Shown: piece by piece, positions 5,797-6,205 of the stretch
How the letters are laid out: each line of letters opens with the position of its first letter
Position numbering within the stretch: position 1 is the stretch's first letter
Assembly (NCBI GenBank): GCA_001801825.1
Contig: MGYR01000089.1
Span: forward strand, 252-6,456
From: Gammaproteobacteria bacterium RIFCSPLOWO2_02_FULL_56_15
GTDB lineage: Bacteria > Pseudomonadota > Gammaproteobacteria > Eutrophobiales > Eutrophobiaceae
DNA: 6,205 nt
Direction of reading: 5' to 3'
The notes under the pieces: model-generated
What the model saw: the letters and a program-made list of their open reading frames with translations, nothing else
Databases searched by the model: none
Told to the model about the DNA's origin: nothing
Position numbers and translations under genes: made by a program

Positions 5797-6205
5797 GCAT
5801 CCACCAGCGCGGCAAGGGTCTTGATGAATGGTTTTATCAATCCCTGCTTCATCTTCATCGATGCCTTGTTGACTACCAGCCGGGAAGTAATGTCCGCAAT
5901 CATGTCCAGCGTGACCAGACCATTGGCCTGCAGTGTGCCGCCGGTATCCACCAAGTCCACGATCAGATCTGCAAGCCCCAGGATCGGCGCCAGTTCCATG
6001 GAACCATAAAGCCTGATGATCTCCACCTGCCGGCCCAGATCGGCATAGTAGTTACGCGTGGTATTCACATATTTGGTGGCAACACGAAACCTCCCTTCCG
6101 GCCTGGGTTGACCGGCGGGACCCGCAAGCATCAGACGGCAGCGGGCAATACCGAGGTCCACCGGCTCATAAAGACCATCCCCTTCATACTCGAGCAATAC
6201 ATCCT
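5793..6205 (-). CDS. hisG: ATP phosphoribosyltransferase, short form, C-terminal part (cut by window edge)
   Basis: This enzyme joins ATP and PRPP in the first committed step of histidine synthesis. The 136 visible codons start inside the protein (DVLLEYEGDGLYEPVD, the segment that usually follows GIAGK) and run to the natural stop at 5793. Motifs seen are DLGIARCRLMLAG, KYVNTTRNYYADLG, LYGSMELAP, and the PRPP-binding signature GLADLIVDLVDTGGTLQANG. The protein ends soon after VVNKASMKMKQG, with no ACT-like regulatory domain, so this is the short form (HisG-S), which in other bacteria works only with HisZ. HisZ is not in the window. The gene overlaps hisD at its stop codon and must be upstream of it in one operon. 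The N-terminal third lies outside the window. Confidence 0.95.
   Translation of the reverse strand, partial: DVLLEYEGDGLYEPVDLGIARCRLMLAGPAGQPRPEGRFRVATKYVNTTRNYYADLGRQVEIIRLYGSMELAPILGLADLIVDLVDTGGTLQANGLVTLDMIADITSRLVVNKASMKMKQGLIKPFIKTLAALVDA

Overview
This window reads as core chromosome of a gammaproteobacterium. The evidence is a petABC set with a gamma-type cytochrome b, a DegS/AlgW-type protease encoded divergently from petA, and the adjacent hisGDC genes with a short-form HisG. Base composition is moderate, slightly GC-rich by eye. A sulfur-oxidising or Chromatiales-like gammaproteobacterium would fit, but the genus cannot be fixed from this sequence. I see no mobile elements, CRISPR arrays, RNA genes or phage genes.

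Layout. On the minus strand, positions 2074 down to 1 carry petA (Rieske protein), petB (cytochrome b) and the first 83 codons of petC (cytochrome c1). The genes are tightly packed: a 1-nt overlap between petA and petB, and a 1-nt gap between petB and petC. A 116-bp divergent region (2075-2190) separates them from the plus-strand degS/algW-type protease gene (2191-3342). A possible 15-codon micro-ORF and hisC (3390-4490) follow on the same strand. hisC converges on hisD with only 7 nt between them. hisD (4498-5796) and a truncated hisG (5793-6205) are on the minus strand and overlap in a typical operon junction.

Functions. petABC encode the cytochrome bc1 complex, which oxidises quinol, reduces a c-type cytochrome and translocates protons. 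The protease is membrane-anchored and periplasmic, with one PDZ domain; proteins of this type start the sigma-E/AlgU envelope stress cascade by cutting the anti-sigma factor. HisG, HisD and HisC perform the first, the last and the aminotransferase steps of histidine synthesis. The short HisG would need a HisZ partner encoded elsewhere.

No undescribed system is evident. The points worth a second look are residue changes at conserved catalytic positions (PLWY instead of PVWY in the cytochrome b Qo motif and a Pro-to-Thr change just after it; Thr instead of Ser beside the Rieske cluster; GPGG instead of GPGN in HisD), the orientation of hisC against hisGD, and a micro-ORF whose stop codon overlaps the hisC start.
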